The notes: generated from the sequence alone by a model not told the origin. Shown: positions 1 through 8,066, counted from the first letter of the stretch. The stretch: DNA of 12,853 nt from Burkholderiales bacterium (GCA_947462175.1 CANHOE010000035.1:1-12853); one strand, 5' to 3'. Made by a program: numbers and translations.

Positions 1-1
1 C

Positions 2-139
2 TCCGGCGGATTCGTCGAAGTGCAGGGCACAGCCGAAGGCGCAACCTTCTCGCGCGCCGAGATGGACAGTCTGCTGCAGCTCGCCGACCAGGGCATCCGC
101 CAACTGGTGGCCGCGCAGCGCCAGGCGCTTGGGCTGTGA
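2..139 (+). CDS. rph: RNase PH, C-terminal end (partial)
   Basis: This is the last 45 codons of ribonuclease PH; the start lies before the window. RNase PH is a phosphate-dependent 3'-to-5' exoribonuclease that trims the 3' ends of tRNA precursors in the cytoplasm. The visible peptide contains FVEVQGTAEG followed by a helix ending in QRQALGL, which matches the family's conserved C-terminal strand (IEVQGTAEG in the E. coli protein) and final helix. The catalytic phosphate-binding residues are upstream and cannot be checked. The stop codon is followed after 4 nt by the rdgB ATG, so the two genes are almost certainly cotranscribed, an arrangement common in Proteobacteria. The call is firm despite the short piece because the motif is distinctive. 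Confidence 0.9.
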   Translation, partial: SGGFVEVQGTAEGATFSRAEMDSLLQLADQGIRQLVAAQRQALGL

Positions 140-143
140 CGCC

Positions 144-758
144 ATGAAGCTGGTGCTGGCCTCGAACAACGCCGGCAAACTGGCCGAACTGCAGTCGCTG
201 TTCGCACCGCTCGGCCTGTTGCTGGTGCGCCAGGGCGACCTGGGCATTCCCGAGGCTGAAGAGCCGCACCTGACCTTCATCGAGAACGCGCTCGCGAAGG
301 CACGCCATGCGGCTCGTCACGCGGGGAGCGCGGCCATCGCTGACGACTCGGGGCTTTGCGTCGATGCGCTGGGTGGCGCACCGGGCGTGCGCTCGGCGCG
401 TTATGCCGAAGACCACGGCCAGGCGAAGGGCGATGCGGCCAACAACCGGGTGCTGCTCGCCAATCTGTCTGCGTTCCCCGAACCGGCGCAGCGCAGCGCG
501 CGTTTTGTCTGCGCGCTCGTCGCCGTGCGCTCGGCCGATGATCCCCAGCCGCTGGTGGCGATGGGACGGTGGGCCGGCGTGATCTGGCCCGCGCCGCGTG
601 GTGATGCCGGCTTCGGCTACGACCCGCTGCTGTACATCCCGGAATGGGAGAAGACGGTTGCCGAGCTGAGCCCTGCCGAGAAGAACGAGCGCAGCCACCG
701 CGGCCTCGCCTCGCGTGAAATCCTGCGGCAGATGCGCGAGGTCTGGGGCCTTGGCTGA
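144..758 (+). CDS. rdgB: dITP/XTP pyrophosphatase (RdgB/HAM1 family)
   Basis: This 204-residue protein is a house-cleaning nucleotidase. It hydrolyses dITP, ITP and XTP to the monophosphate and pyrophosphate, keeping deaminated purines out of DNA and RNA. Visible family motifs are SNNAGK (residues 7-12, substrate phosphate binding), ENALAKA (47-53), ADDSGL with the catalytic-type Asp (66-71), GGAPGVRSARYA (77-88), GFGYDP (156-161) and SHRG (184-187). Length is normal for the family. The ATG at 144 was chosen because MKLVLASNNAGK aligns exactly with the family N-terminus. A TTG at 129 would only add residues inside rph, and no strong Shine-Dalgarno is seen. It sits 4 nt after rph and 10 nt before hemW, consistent with one operon. 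Nothing is missing or broken. Confidence 0.95.
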   Translation: MKLVLASNNAGKLAELQSLFAPLGLLLVRQGDLGIPEAEEPHLTFIENALAKARHAARHAGSAAIADDSGLCVDALGGAPGVRSARYAEDHGQAKGDAANNRVLLANLSAFPEPAQRSARFVCALVAVRSADDPQPLVAMGRWAGVIWPAPRGDAGFGYDPLLYIPEWEKTVAELSPAEKNERSHRGLASREILRQMREVWGLG

Positions 759-768
759 ACGCACTTCC

Positions 769-2055
769 ATGCCCTCGATCGTGTCGGCGGATTCCGCCGA
801 AGCGGCATCGGCAGCGGTCGACGTCGACCCCAGCCTGCTGCTTGCCCGCTACCTGCGTCCCGGCACACTGAACCTCGCGGCGCTGCCGCCGTTGTCGCTG
901 TACGTGCATCTGCCGTGGTGCTTGAAGAAGTGCCCTTATTGCGACTTCAACTCCCACGAGCGTCGTGCCGTCGACGGGGGCGATGGCTCGGAGACACTGC
1001 CGTTTGACCGGTACCTCGACGCGCTGCGCTGCGACCTCGAGGCAGCGCTCCCCTTCATCTGGGGCCGGCGCATCCACACGGTGTTCATCGGTGGAGGCAC
1101 GCCGAGTTTGTTTCCACCCGAACGCATCGATCAGCTGATCACCGACATTCGCGCCCGCCTGCCGCTGGAGCCCGGCTGCGAGATCACGATGGAGGCCAAC
1201 CCAGGTACCTTCGAGCGCGATCGATTTCGCGGCTACCGTGCGGCTGGCATCACGCGCCTGTCGGTCGGCGTGCAGAGCTTCGATGATCGCAAGCTCGCTG
1301 CGCTCGGCCGCGTGCACGACGGCGCGCAGGCGAGGGCAGCGCTCGCCGAGGCCAGCGAAGCCTTCGATACCTACAACCTCGACCTGATGTACGCACTGCC
1401 TGGGCAGACACCGGCCGAACTGGAGGCCGATTTGGCCGCGGCACTTTCGTTCCAGCCGCCGCACCTGTCGATCTACCACCTGACGATCGAGCCCAACACG
1501 CTGTTTGCGAAGCACCCGCCCACCGGTGACCTTGCGGTGCCCGACGACGACACCGCCTTCGATATGCTCGACTGCATCACGCAGGCCACCGAAGCGGTCG
1601 GCCTGTCGCGCTATGAGGTTTCGGCCTTCGCTCGACCCGGTCACCGCTGTGCGCACAACCTGAACTACTGGCAGTTCGGCGACTACCTCGGCATCGGCGC
1701 CGGAGCGCACAGCAAGATCAGCTACCCGCACCGCGTGGTGCGTCAGGTGCGCTTTCGCGATCCATCCACTTACATGACGAATGCGCTGGCCGGTCGGGCG
1801 ATCGCGCAGGACGAAGAAGTGGCGCGCAAGCAGTTGCCGTTCGAGTTCATGCTCAACGGACTGCGGCTGAGGGAGGGGGTGGAACTGGCGCGCTACACCG
1901 AGCGCACCGGCCTGCCGCTGAGTTCGATCGATCGTGCACTGGACGAGGCGGTGCGCAAGGGTCTGCTGCTGCGCGAGCCGAACTGGATTCAGCCCACACC
2001 GCGTGGGTACGACCTGCTCAACGATTTACAGGGGCTGTTCCTGCCATCGGCCTGA
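769..2055 (+). CDS. hemW: Radical SAM heme chaperone HemW
   Basis: This 428-residue radical-SAM protein belongs to the HemN/HemW family. It carries the 4Fe-4S motif CxxxCxxC at C51, C55 and C58 (CLKKCPYC), followed by D-F60. Phe at that place is typical of HemW; true oxygen-independent coproporphyrinogen oxidase HemN has a fourth Cys. HemW binds heme and delivers it to respiratory enzymes rather than making porphyrin. Further family signs are GGGTPS (108-113), which contacts SAM, VGVQSF, HNLNYW and GDYLGIGAGAHS. The C-terminal HemN_C-like domain starts near FEFMLNGLRLREG. The ATG at 769 avoids overlap with rdgB; an in-frame upstream start at 715 would lie inside rdgB. The roughly 40 residues before YVHLPWC are a modest N-terminal extension relative to the E. 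coli protein. It ends convergently with cheW, 34 bp away. Confidence 0.92.
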   Translation: MPSIVSADSAEAASAAVDVDPSLLLARYLRPGTLNLAALPPLSLYVHLPWCLKKCPYCDFNSHERRAVDGGDGSETLPFDRYLDALRCDLEAALPFIWGRRIHTVFIGGGTPSLFPPERIDQLITDIRARLPLEPGCEITMEANPGTFERDRFRGYRAAGITRLSVGVQSFDDRKLAALGRVHDGAQARAALAEASEAFDTYNLDLMYALPGQTPAELEADLAAALSFQPPHLSIYHLTIEPNTLFAKHPPTGDLAVPDDDTAFDMLDCITQATEAVGLSRYEVSAFARPGHRCAHNLNYWQFGDYLGIGAGAHSKISYPHRVVRQVRFRDPSTYMTNALAGRAIAQDEEVARKQLPFEFMLNGLRLREGVELARYTERTGLPLSSIDRALDEAVRKGLLLREPNWIQPTPRGYDLLNDLQGLFLPSA

Positions 2056-2089
2056 CATCACGCCATTGACCCCTGGCCGGTTCGACTGC

Positions 2090-2650
2090 TCAGGAAAGCG
2101 CTGAGTCCATCAGCCCCATCTCGGCGCTGCTCATCAGCGCTTCGATGTCGGTCAGGATCAGCATGCGTTCGGTCTCGCCGTTCTTGATGCAGCCGATGCC
2201 CATGATGTAGCCGGCATCGACCGAGGCATTCAACTGCGGCGCTGCCTTGATGTTGTCGGCCGCGATCGCAATCACGTCAGACACGGAATCGACCACCGAA
2301 CCCACCACCCTGCCATGCACGTTGAGCACGATGACCACGGTAGATCCGTCGTACTCTGCTGCTTCGCAGCCCAGCTTCAGGCGCAGGTCGATGATGGGCA
2401 CGATCACACCGCGCAGGTTGACCACTCCCTTGATGAATGCCGGCGCGTTGGCAATGCGGGTGGGCGCCTCGTAGCTGCGGATCTCCTGCACGCGCAGGAT
2501 GTCGATGCCGTACTCCTCGCCACCCAGGCGGAAGGTGAGGAATTCCTTGGGCGTGCCTGCCGCATGGCTGGCATTGGGGCTTGCTGATGTTGGCGTGCCA
2601 CGCTGGGCAACGGACGCTCCCGCTGTGCGGCCTTCTATGGCGATGCTCAT
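2090..2650 (-). CDS. cheW: Chemotaxis coupling protein CheW
   Basis: This 186-residue protein is the scaffold that links the histidine kinase CheA to chemoreceptors in the polar array. The CheW fold covers about residues 36-175: EFLTFRLGGEEYGIDILRV at the start, then NAPAFIKGVVNLRG (68-81) with R80 in the conserved NLRG receptor/CheA-binding loop, and VVDSVSDV (119-126). Residues 1-35 are a low-complexity Ala/Ser/Thr-rich extension not found in the E. coli protein. The ATG at 2650 is set by a good Shine-Dalgarno, AAAGGA (complement of 2658-2663), 7 nt upstream. It lies 43 nt after the mcp stop on the same strand, so receptor and CheW are probably one transcript. No cheA is in the window. It is a single CheW domain, with no receiver, so it is not CheV. 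Confidence 0.95.
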   Translation of the reverse strand: MSIAIEGRTAGASVAQRGTPTSASPNASHAAGTPKEFLTFRLGGEEYGIDILRVQEIRSYEAPTRIANAPAFIKGVVNLRGVIVPIIDLRLKLGCEAAEYDGSTVVIVLNVHGRVVGSVVDSVSDVIAIAADNIKAAPQLNASVDAGYIMGIGCIKNGETERMLILTDIEALMSSAEMGLMDSALS

Positions 2651-2693
2651 GACTGATTCCTTTCGGGGTTGGGGCAGGTGCGACCGATTGCGC

Positions 2694-4448
2694 TCAGAAC
2701 GACTCCCAGTCGTCGGTACCCGTCTTGCGTGCTGCAACGGCAGCATGACTGGCGTGTGTGGCTTCTGCAGGCGGTCTTGCCTCGAACTTGGGGCGCGTGA
2801 CGTTCTTGGCCCGATCCGGGCTGCGACGCTCGACTTTGGGTGCGTTCGCTGCCGGAACCGCGACATACGACACGCTCGCGAAACCCTCTTGTTGCGACAG
2901 CTTGAACACCGCCACAGCCTGAACCAGTTGGTGCGCCTGGGTCTTCAGGCTTTCTGCAGCGGCGGCACTTTCTTCGACCAGCGCAGCGTTCTGCTGGGTG
3001 GCCTGATCCATCTGCGTCACCGCCTCACCGACCTGCGACACGCCGGAACTTTGCTCCACACTGGCCGAGCTGATCTCGGCCACGATGTCGGTCACGCGTC
3101 GAATCGAGCTGACGATCTCGCCCATGGTTTTGCCGGCCTGGTCGACCAGAGCCGTGCCTTGCTCCACCTGCTCGACACTGCGCCCGATGAGCGTCCTGAT
3201 TTCTTTGGCCGCTTCTGCGCTCCGCTGGGCCAGGCTGCGCACCTCTGAGGCCACGACGGCAAAGCCCCGGCCCTGCTCGCCAGCGCGGGCCGCTTCGACC
3301 GCCGCGTTCAGCGCCAGGATATTCGTCTGGAAGGCGATGCCGTCAATCACGCTGATGATGTCGCCAATCTGGCGGCTGCTGTCGTTGATGCTCTGCATGG
3401 TGGTGACAACCTGCCCCACCACCTCGCCGCCCCGCGCTGCCACTTCTGACGCGCCTTGAGCCAGTTGGTTCGCCTGCTTGGCGCTGTCTGTGTTGTTGCG
3501 CACGGTTGTGCCGAGCTCTTCCATGGTGGCGGCGGTCTGCTGCAGCGCGCTCGCCTGCTGCTCCGTGCGGCCGGACAGATCCAGATTGCCCTGTGCGATC
3601 TGCGCACTGGCCGTGGCCACGCTCTCCGAGTTGCCACGGACTTCGCTCACCACTTTGACCAGGTTGTCCCGCATGCGGGACAACGCTGCAAACAAGCTGG
3701 TGGTGTCGCCCGGGCGCAGCGGAATCTGCGCGGTCAGGTCACCCTCGGCTACAGCGTTCACCGCCGCTGCCGCCTTGCTCGGCTCGGCACCGAGTTGGCG
3801 GAAGATGCTGCGCGTCAGTGTCAAGCCGAGCACAGCCGCTAACGCGAACAGAGCGACCCCACCCAGCACCAGCGTGTATGTCGTGCTCGACATCGTCGAC
3901 TCGAGCGCCGCCGAGCGCACGACGAGCAGTTCCTCCTCGGCTTGCGCAAACTCGGCGATGCCGCCCCGGAAGGCGTCCATCGCGGCCTTATCCTTGCCAG
4001 CGCTGAACTCACGCAGCAGGTTGTCCAGTGGCACCTTGCCGGCCGTGACATCGCGGCGCAGCGTCAGCAGGGCGTTGGCAACCGCCATGAACTGCGTGTG
4101 GTTGGCCATCATCTTCTCGAGGCGACCCTGCTGCGCCGGGTTGTCCGAAGTCAGTGACTTGGCCTCATTGAAGGCGGCAGTGAATTCCTGCTGGCCGAGT
4201 TTGAATGGCTCGAGGAAATTCTCGTTCGCACCCGCCACGAAGCCGCGCAGGCCCGTCTCGATGTTGACCATGTTCAACAGCATCTTGTCGGACTCCGCCA
4301 GCACCTTGTAGGTGTGCGTATTCCAGTTCACGCTGTCGCGCAGCTTGCTGTTGTTCAACAAGGTAGCGCCGATCAACAAGCTCGTGAGAGCGAGGACGGC
4401 CGCAAACGTCAGCGTCAGGCGCTTCTTCAAGGTCCAGTGATCAAACAT
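2694..4448 (-). CDS. Methyl-accepting chemotaxis protein, CHASE3-type sensor
   Basis: This 584-residue receptor has a short cytoplasmic N-terminus, TM1 (about 11-32), a periplasmic helical domain (about 35-188), TM2 (about 190-212), HAMP (about 213-266) and the cytoplasmic signalling bundle (about 270-515). The periplasmic part contains ETGLRGFVAGANENFLEPF (64-82), the hallmark of CHASE3; the ligand is unknown. The signalling tip is IAFQTNILALNAAVEAARAGEQGRGFAVVA (371-400, given here as the family's hairpin). Likely methylation helices carry TEQQ (295-298) and VEESAAAAE (491-499). After a Pro/Ala-rich linker (about 525-578) the protein ends in DWESF (580-584), matching the NWETF-type CheR tether. 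The ATG is fixed by AAGGAG (complement of 4456-4461), 7 nt upstream. A sigma-28-like promoter lies 78-104 nt upstream. cheW follows 43 nt downstream. Confidence 0.95.
   Translation of the reverse strand: MFDHWTLKKRLTLTFAAVLALTSLLIGATLLNNSKLRDSVNWNTHTYKVLAESDKMLLNMVNIETGLRGFVAGANENFLEPFKLGQQEFTAAFNEAKSLTSDNPAQQGRLEKMMANHTQFMAVANALLTLRRDVTAGKVPLDNLLREFSAGKDKAAMDAFRGGIAEFAQAEEELLVVRSAALESTMSSTTYTLVLGGVALFALAAVLGLTLTRSIFRQLGAEPSKAAAAVNAVAEGDLTAQIPLRPGDTTSLFAALSRMRDNLVKVVSEVRGNSESVATASAQIAQGNLDLSGRTEQQASALQQTAATMEELGTTVRNNTDSAKQANQLAQGASEVAARGGEVVGQVVTTMQSINDSSRQIGDIISVIDGIAFQTNILALNAAVEAARAGEQGRGFAVVASEVRSLAQRSAEAAKEIRTLIGRSVEQVEQGTALVDQAGKTMGEIVSSIRRVTDIVAEISSASVEQSSGVSQVGEAVTQMDQATQQNAALVEESAAAAESLKTQAHQLVQAVAVFKLSQQEGFASVSYVAVPAANAPKVERRSPDRAKNVTRPKFEARPPAEATHASHAAVAARKTGTDDWESF
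2697..2711 (-). other. CheR-tethering pentapeptide DWESF at the receptor C-terminus
   Basis: The last five codons of the receptor read D-W-E-S-F, directly before the TGA stop. In high-abundance enterobacterial receptors the C-terminal NWETF (consensus xWxxF) binds the beta-subdomain of CheR and, more weakly, CheB, raising their local concentration at the array. Trp and Phe, the two critical positions, are both present. It follows a long flexible Pro/Ala/Lys linker, as in known tethered receptors. The CheR encoded at 8857-9732 has the loop expected of pentapeptide-dependent enzymes. Confidence 0.85.
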
Positions 4449-4525
4449 CGGGGCTCTCCTTCGGGGCTGGGAAGTGTCTGGGGCGCTGCACAGGGGCTCG
4501 CAGAGTCACAGCATCTTGATTAGTC

Positions 4526-4552
4526 TTGTCGGCTCAGCACGCGAATACATGA
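4526..4552 (-). promoter_or_regulatory. Candidate sigma-28 (FliA) promoter for mcp-cheW
   Basis: On the minus strand the site reads TCATGTAT, 11 bp, GCCGACAA. The -10 matches 7 of 8 bases of the FliA consensus GCCGATAA, and the -35 resembles TCAAGTTT (6 of 8) with the canonical 11 bp gap. Transcription would start near 4519, leaving about a 70-nt leader before the receptor ATG. Assignment is by motif and position only; two further sites of the same form occur in the window. Confidence 0.6.
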
Positions 4553-4591
4553 GCTCAAGAACGCCGATCGCACTGACCAGCCACCGCGCCC

Positions 4592-4618
4592 TCAAGCTCG
4601 CATTTGGTCGGCCGAAAG
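4592..4618 (+). promoter_or_regulatory. Candidate sigma-28 (FliA) promoter for the GGDEF-EAL gene
   Basis: The site reads TCAAGCTC, 11 bp, GCCGAAAG. The -35 begins with TCAAG, as in Pseudomonas-type FliA promoters, and the -10 keeps GCCGA and one more consensus A (6 of 8). Transcription would begin near 4625, giving about an 80-nt leader before the ATG at 4705. It is the weakest of the three sites in the -10 but has correct spacing, orientation and context. Confidence 0.5.
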
Positions 4619-4704
4619 CACCTTACCTATCGGGCATCCCTTGACGGGGTCACCGGTCGAGGCGCAGGGACGCTCTTTCCTCGCCGCCAACCCAAAGGAC
4701 GTGC

Positions 4705-6960
4705 ATGGGCAAGAGAGAGACAGTCGATATCAACCGCCCCGAAACCCAGTGGTGGACGCCTGCACCGTTGGCGCCTTCGGAACCGCAGCGCCTTTCGGCC
4801 CTGCGCGCACTCGACGTGCTGGACACATCGGCCGAACCCGAGTTCGACGCCTTGGTGCGCGCTGCGGCCCATATCTGCGGCACACCGATTTCGCTGATCA
4901 GCCTGGTCGATGACTATCGCCAGTGGTTCAAGGCCAATCTGGGCCTGGAAGGCACGCAGGAAACTCCGCGCGAAGTGGCTTTCTGCTCACATGCCATCCT
5001 GGGAGACGGTGTGTTCCAGGTCAATGACGCGACCCGCGACACCCGGTTCGCCGGCAACCCGCTGGTCGTGGGCGAACCCGGGATCCGCTTCTACGCCGGA
5101 GCGCCCATTCGCGTGATGGGTGGGCAGGCCGTCGGTACGCTGTGCGTCATCGATCGCCAGCCCCGGCAACTCGATGTCCAGCAGAACTACGCACTGAGTT
5201 GCCTGGCTCATGCGGCGGCGCGTGCACTGGAAGGGCGGCAAGCCACGCTCGAGCTTCAGCAGCGCAATGCGCTGCTGCACACCACGCTGAGCGCCATCGC
5301 CGATGCGGTGGTGACCGCCGATGTCCTGGGCTTCGTCACCTGGCTGAACCCGGCTGCAGAACGCATGCTGGGCGTCGGCTTGGCAGTGCTTGCCGGGCAA
5401 TCAATTGAAGCCTTGTTGAGTCTGCGCAGCGCGAAATTGCCAGCCGGCGTGGCAGATGTGATGACCCGCGTTGCAACCGGCCAGACGGTGAACCTTCCAA
5501 AGGACACCCAACTGCTTTGCCACGGCGCAGAGCCGATGGCCGTCGAAGGCAGCGCCTCATCTCTGGGGAAGCAGGGCACCGTGCTGATCCTGCGCGATGT
5601 GACCTCGGCCCGCCAGAAGGAGCAGGAAATAGCCCACCGTGCCATGCACGATGCGTTGACCGGGCTGTTCAACCGAGACGAATTCGATCGACAGCTGCAA
5701 TGGGCTCTTGAGGCTGCTGCGGCAGACGGCACTGCGCAAGCCGACTGCGTTCTTTTTCTCGACCTCGATCACTTCAAGGTCGTCAACGACACCTGCGGTC
5801 ATGCCGCTGGCGATCAGCTGCTGAAAGACATGGCCGCACTGCTGCGCCAGTCCGTGCGCGCGAAGGACGTGGTCGCCCGGATGGGCGGCGACGAGTTCGC
5901 CATCCTGCTGCGATCGTGCCCTTTGCCGGCCGCGGAAAGGCTGGCCAAGAACATCTGCCATCAGCTGGACGTTTTTCGATTCGAATTTCAGGGCAAGCGC
6001 TTACAGGTCGGTGCCAGCATCGGACTGGTGCCTTTGGGCGAGAACTTGAACGAGCCCCAGGCGCTGATGCGGGCCGTGGACGAGTGCTGCTACGCCGCAA
6101 AATCTGCCGGGCGCAATCGCGTGGTCGCATGGACGGCAACCGCCCACGTCAGTCAGGCCACTGGCGGCGCAGCGAGCTGGGCGGAACGCATTGGCCGCGC
6201 CTTGGACGAAGACCGTTTCGTGCTTCTGGGGCAACTGGTGATCCCGTTGCATGCCGATGCCGGCGTCGTGAAGGTCGAGATGCTGCTGCGCATGCTGGAC
6301 GAATCCGGCCAGCGGCTCTCGCCCGGAGAATTCATGCCCGCTGCCGAGCGCTTCCACCTGATGGGGCGCATCGACCGCTGGGTCTTGCGCAACACCCTGG
6401 ACTGGATGCGCGACAAGCTGACCGCGTCTCATGCAAAACGTGTTGGCGTCAACCTGTCCGGTCAGTCGGTTGGCGACCCCAGCTTTCACGCCTGGGCCCT
6501 CGAGGTTCTGAAGGCTGCAGGCCCCGGCTTGTGCCAGGCCCTGACCCTGGAGATCACCGAAACCGTGGCCATCGCCAACCTGGATCAGGCCAGGACGTTC
6601 TTGCACGCTGTGCGCGGCCTGGGCCTGCGCGTGGCCCTGGATGACTTCGGCAGCGGCGCGGCAACCTTCGGCTACCTCAAGAGGCTGCCACTGGATTACC
6701 TCAAGATCGACGGCCAGTTCGTCACCGGCTTGCTGAGCGATCCTCTGGACGAGGTGACTGTGCGCAGCTTTGTCGATGTAGCCCGCGTGATGGGACTGAA
6801 AACAGTGGCTGAATTCGTCGAGAGCGCCGAAGTGGTGAAGCGCCTGCGCGAACTGGGCGTCGACTTCGCCCAGGGCTATCACCTGCACAAGCCAGCATCT
6901 CTGGACACGTTATGCCATGCTGCCCCGCCGACTGAGCTCACCGCGCAGATCGTGCCGTAG
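4705..6960 (+). CDS. GAF-PAS-GGDEF-EAL cyclic-di-GMP synthase/phosphodiesterase
   Basis: This 751-residue cytoplasmic protein has no membrane segment. In order it shows a GAF domain (about 43-175), a PAS domain (about 190-300), GGDEF (about 310-475) and EAL (about 490-735). The cyclase site is intact: FLDLDHFK with metal-binding D353, the GGDEF motif (394-398), and an RxxD product-inhibition site at R385-D388, exactly five residues before it. The EAL signature reads EML (E525) with the catalytic Glu kept. Other metal or catalytic positions also look present: N583, E616, D646-D647, K667, E703 and Q723. Both activities are therefore possible, and GAF/PAS ligands would set the balance. AAAGGA (4694-4699), 5 nt before the ATG, supports the start. 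It lies divergent from mcp and convergent with cheB (20 bp), and has a sigma-28-like promoter. A role in tuning motility is an inference. Confidence 0.93.
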   Translation: MGKRETVDINRPETQWWTPAPLAPSEPQRLSALRALDVLDTSAEPEFDALVRAAAHICGTPISLISLVDDYRQWFKANLGLEGTQETPREVAFCSHAILGDGVFQVNDATRDTRFAGNPLVVGEPGIRFYAGAPIRVMGGQAVGTLCVIDRQPRQLDVQQNYALSCLAHAAARALEGRQATLELQQRNALLHTTLSAIADAVVTADVLGFVTWLNPAAERMLGVGLAVLAGQSIEALLSLRSAKLPAGVADVMTRVATGQTVNLPKDTQLLCHGAEPMAVEGSASSLGKQGTVLILRDVTSARQKEQEIAHRAMHDALTGLFNRDEFDRQLQWALEAAAADGTAQADCVLFLDLDHFKVVNDTCGHAAGDQLLKDMAALLRQSVRAKDVVARMGGDEFAILLRSCPLPAAERLAKNICHQLDVFRFEFQGKRLQVGASIGLVPLGENLNEPQALMRAVDECCYAAKSAGRNRVVAWTATAHVSQATGGAASWAERIGRALDEDRFVLLGQLVIPLHADAGVVKVEMLLRMLDESGQRLSPGEFMPAAERFHLMGRIDRWVLRNTLDWMRDKLTASHAKRVGVNLSGQSVGDPSFHAWALEVLKAAGPGLCQALTLEITETVAIANLDQARTFLHAVRGLGLRVALDDFGSGAATFGYLKRLPLDYLKIDGQFVTGLLSDPLDEVTVRSFVDVARVMGLKTVAEFVESAEVVKRLRELGVDFAQGYHLHKPASLDTLCHAAPPTELTAQIVP

Positions 6961-6980
6961 CAAGCAGGTCCCGCGCCGCG

Positions 6981-8066
6981 CTAGACGCGGGTCATCGACA
7001 TGCCGGAGGTGCTGCGCAGCCGCTCGATCAGCTTCGACGCGATCTGCGTCAGAGGCAGAACTTCATGGGCTGCACCGGCTGCAATCGCTTCACGCGGCAT
7101 GCCAAACACCACGCAGCTGGCTTCGTCCTGAACGAAGTTGTAGCTGCCGGCGTCGCGCATTTCGCGCATCGCGGTGGCGCCATCGGCACCCATGCCGGTG
7201 AGCATCAGACCCAGCGCGTTCGGGCCGACCACGCGGGCAGCTGATTTGAACAGCACCTCGACCGACGGCTTGTGCCGGTTCACCGGCTCGCCATCACGTA
7301 CCCGGGCGATGTAGTTGGCTCCGCTGCGCTCGACGCTCAGGTGCATGCCGCCAGGTGCGATGTAGGCGTGGCCCGGCAGGATGCGTTCGCCATCGCGCGC
7401 TTCGGCCACACGCACCTTGCACAGCCCGTCCAGGCGCGTTGCATAGCTCTTGGTGAAGCCTGGCGGCATGTGCTGTGTGATGACCACCGCCGGACAATCA
7501 GGCGGGAGGTTCATCAGCACTTCCTTGGTCGCTTCGGTGCCACCAGTGCTGGCGCCGATGAAGATGATCTTTTCTGTGGACAGCCGGCCGATCGATGTTG
7601 GCGGCGCACTGACGCGAGGCGCGTTGGCAGCGCCGCCGGCAGCTGGGGCCACGGCCCGGCGCAAGTGGGCCTTGGCGGCGATGCGCACCTTGTCGGTGAT
7701 GTCGTGGGCCAGCAGCTTCAGGCCGTCGGCCACGCCGATCTTCGGCTTGGCCACGAAGTCAACGGCGCCGAGTTCCAGTGCACGCAGCGTGACGTCGGCG
7801 CCCCGCTCGGTCAGCGTCGAGACCATCACCACCGGCATCGGCCGCAGGCGCATCAGTTTGCCGAGGAAGTCGATGCCGTCCATGCGCGGCATTTCAACGT
7901 CGAGCGTGATCACGTCGGGGTTGAGCTCGCGGATCATCTCGCGCGCCACGAAGGGGTCAGCCGCTGCGCCGACGCACTCCATGTCGGGTTGCTTGTTGAT
8001 GATCTCGGTCAACAGACCGCGCACCAGCGCCGAATCGTCCACCACCACCACACGTGTCTTCGCCAT
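6981..8066 (-). CDS. cheB: Chemotaxis response regulator protein-glutamate methylesterase CheB
   Basis: This 361-residue protein removes methyl groups from receptor glutamates and can deamidate receptor glutamines. When phosphorylated by CheA it provides adaptation feedback. An N-terminal receiver (about 4-125) has the acidic pair D10-D11, the phospho-acceptor D56 in LDVEMP, and K107 in KPK. An Ala/Pro-rich linker (about 135-160) precedes the methylesterase domain (about 165-350), whose catalytic triad is S173 (GASTGG), H199 (QHMP) and D295 (GMGADG). Length and layout match the family. The ATG at 8066 has a short-spaced purine tract (GAGAAG) upstream. It starts 47 nt after the cheD stop on the same strand and is the last gene of the cheR-cheD-cheB operon. 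Its 3' end faces the GGDEF-EAL gene. Confidence 0.97.
   Translation of the reverse strand: MAKTRVVVVDDSALVRGLLTEIINKQPDMECVGAAADPFVAREMIRELNPDVITLDVEMPRMDGIDFLGKLMRLRPMPVVMVSTLTERGADVTLRALELGAVDFVAKPKIGVADGLKLLAHDITDKVRIAAKAHLRRAVAPAAGGAANAPRVSAPPTSIGRLSTEKIIFIGASTGGTEATKEVLMNLPPDCPAVVITQHMPPGFTKSYATRLDGLCKVRVAEARDGERILPGHAYIAPGGMHLSVERSGANYIARVRDGEPVNRHKPSVEVLFKSAARVVGPNALGLMLTGMGADGATAMREMRDAGSYNFVQDEASCVVFGMPREAIAAGAAHEVLPLTQIASKLIERLRSTSGMSMTRV

Noticed and set aside
277..1731. Long minus-strand open frame (484 codons) opposite rdgB and hemW
   Set aside because: It is antisense to two well-supported genes, is Arg/Ala/Gly-rich with no recognisable domain, and is the expected by-product of GC-rich codon bias.
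769..2055. Annotation as oxygen-independent coproporphyrinogen oxidase HemN
   Set aside because: The CxxxCxxC motif is followed by D-F rather than the fourth Cys of HemN, which points to HemW.
2089..2105. CTCAG/CTGAG inverted repeat at the cheW 3' end
   Set aside because: Only 5 bp of stem with a 7-nt loop and no T run; chance occurrence is likely.
3478..4311. Plus-strand open frames opposite the chemoreceptor
   Set aside because: Composition is that of a shadow of the receptor's helical repeats; no motif and no start signal.
4555..4570. A second TCAAG followed by GCCGATCG in the mcp/GGDEF-EAL gap
   Set aside because: The two boxes are only 3 bp apart, far from the 11-bp spacing required of a sigma-28 promoter.
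6976..6990. CCGCG-ctaga-CGCGG inverted repeat between the GGDEF-EAL gene and cheB
   Set aside because: It could form a 5-bp GC stem over the cheB stop, but there is no T tract on either strand and the stem is short, so it is not called a terminator.
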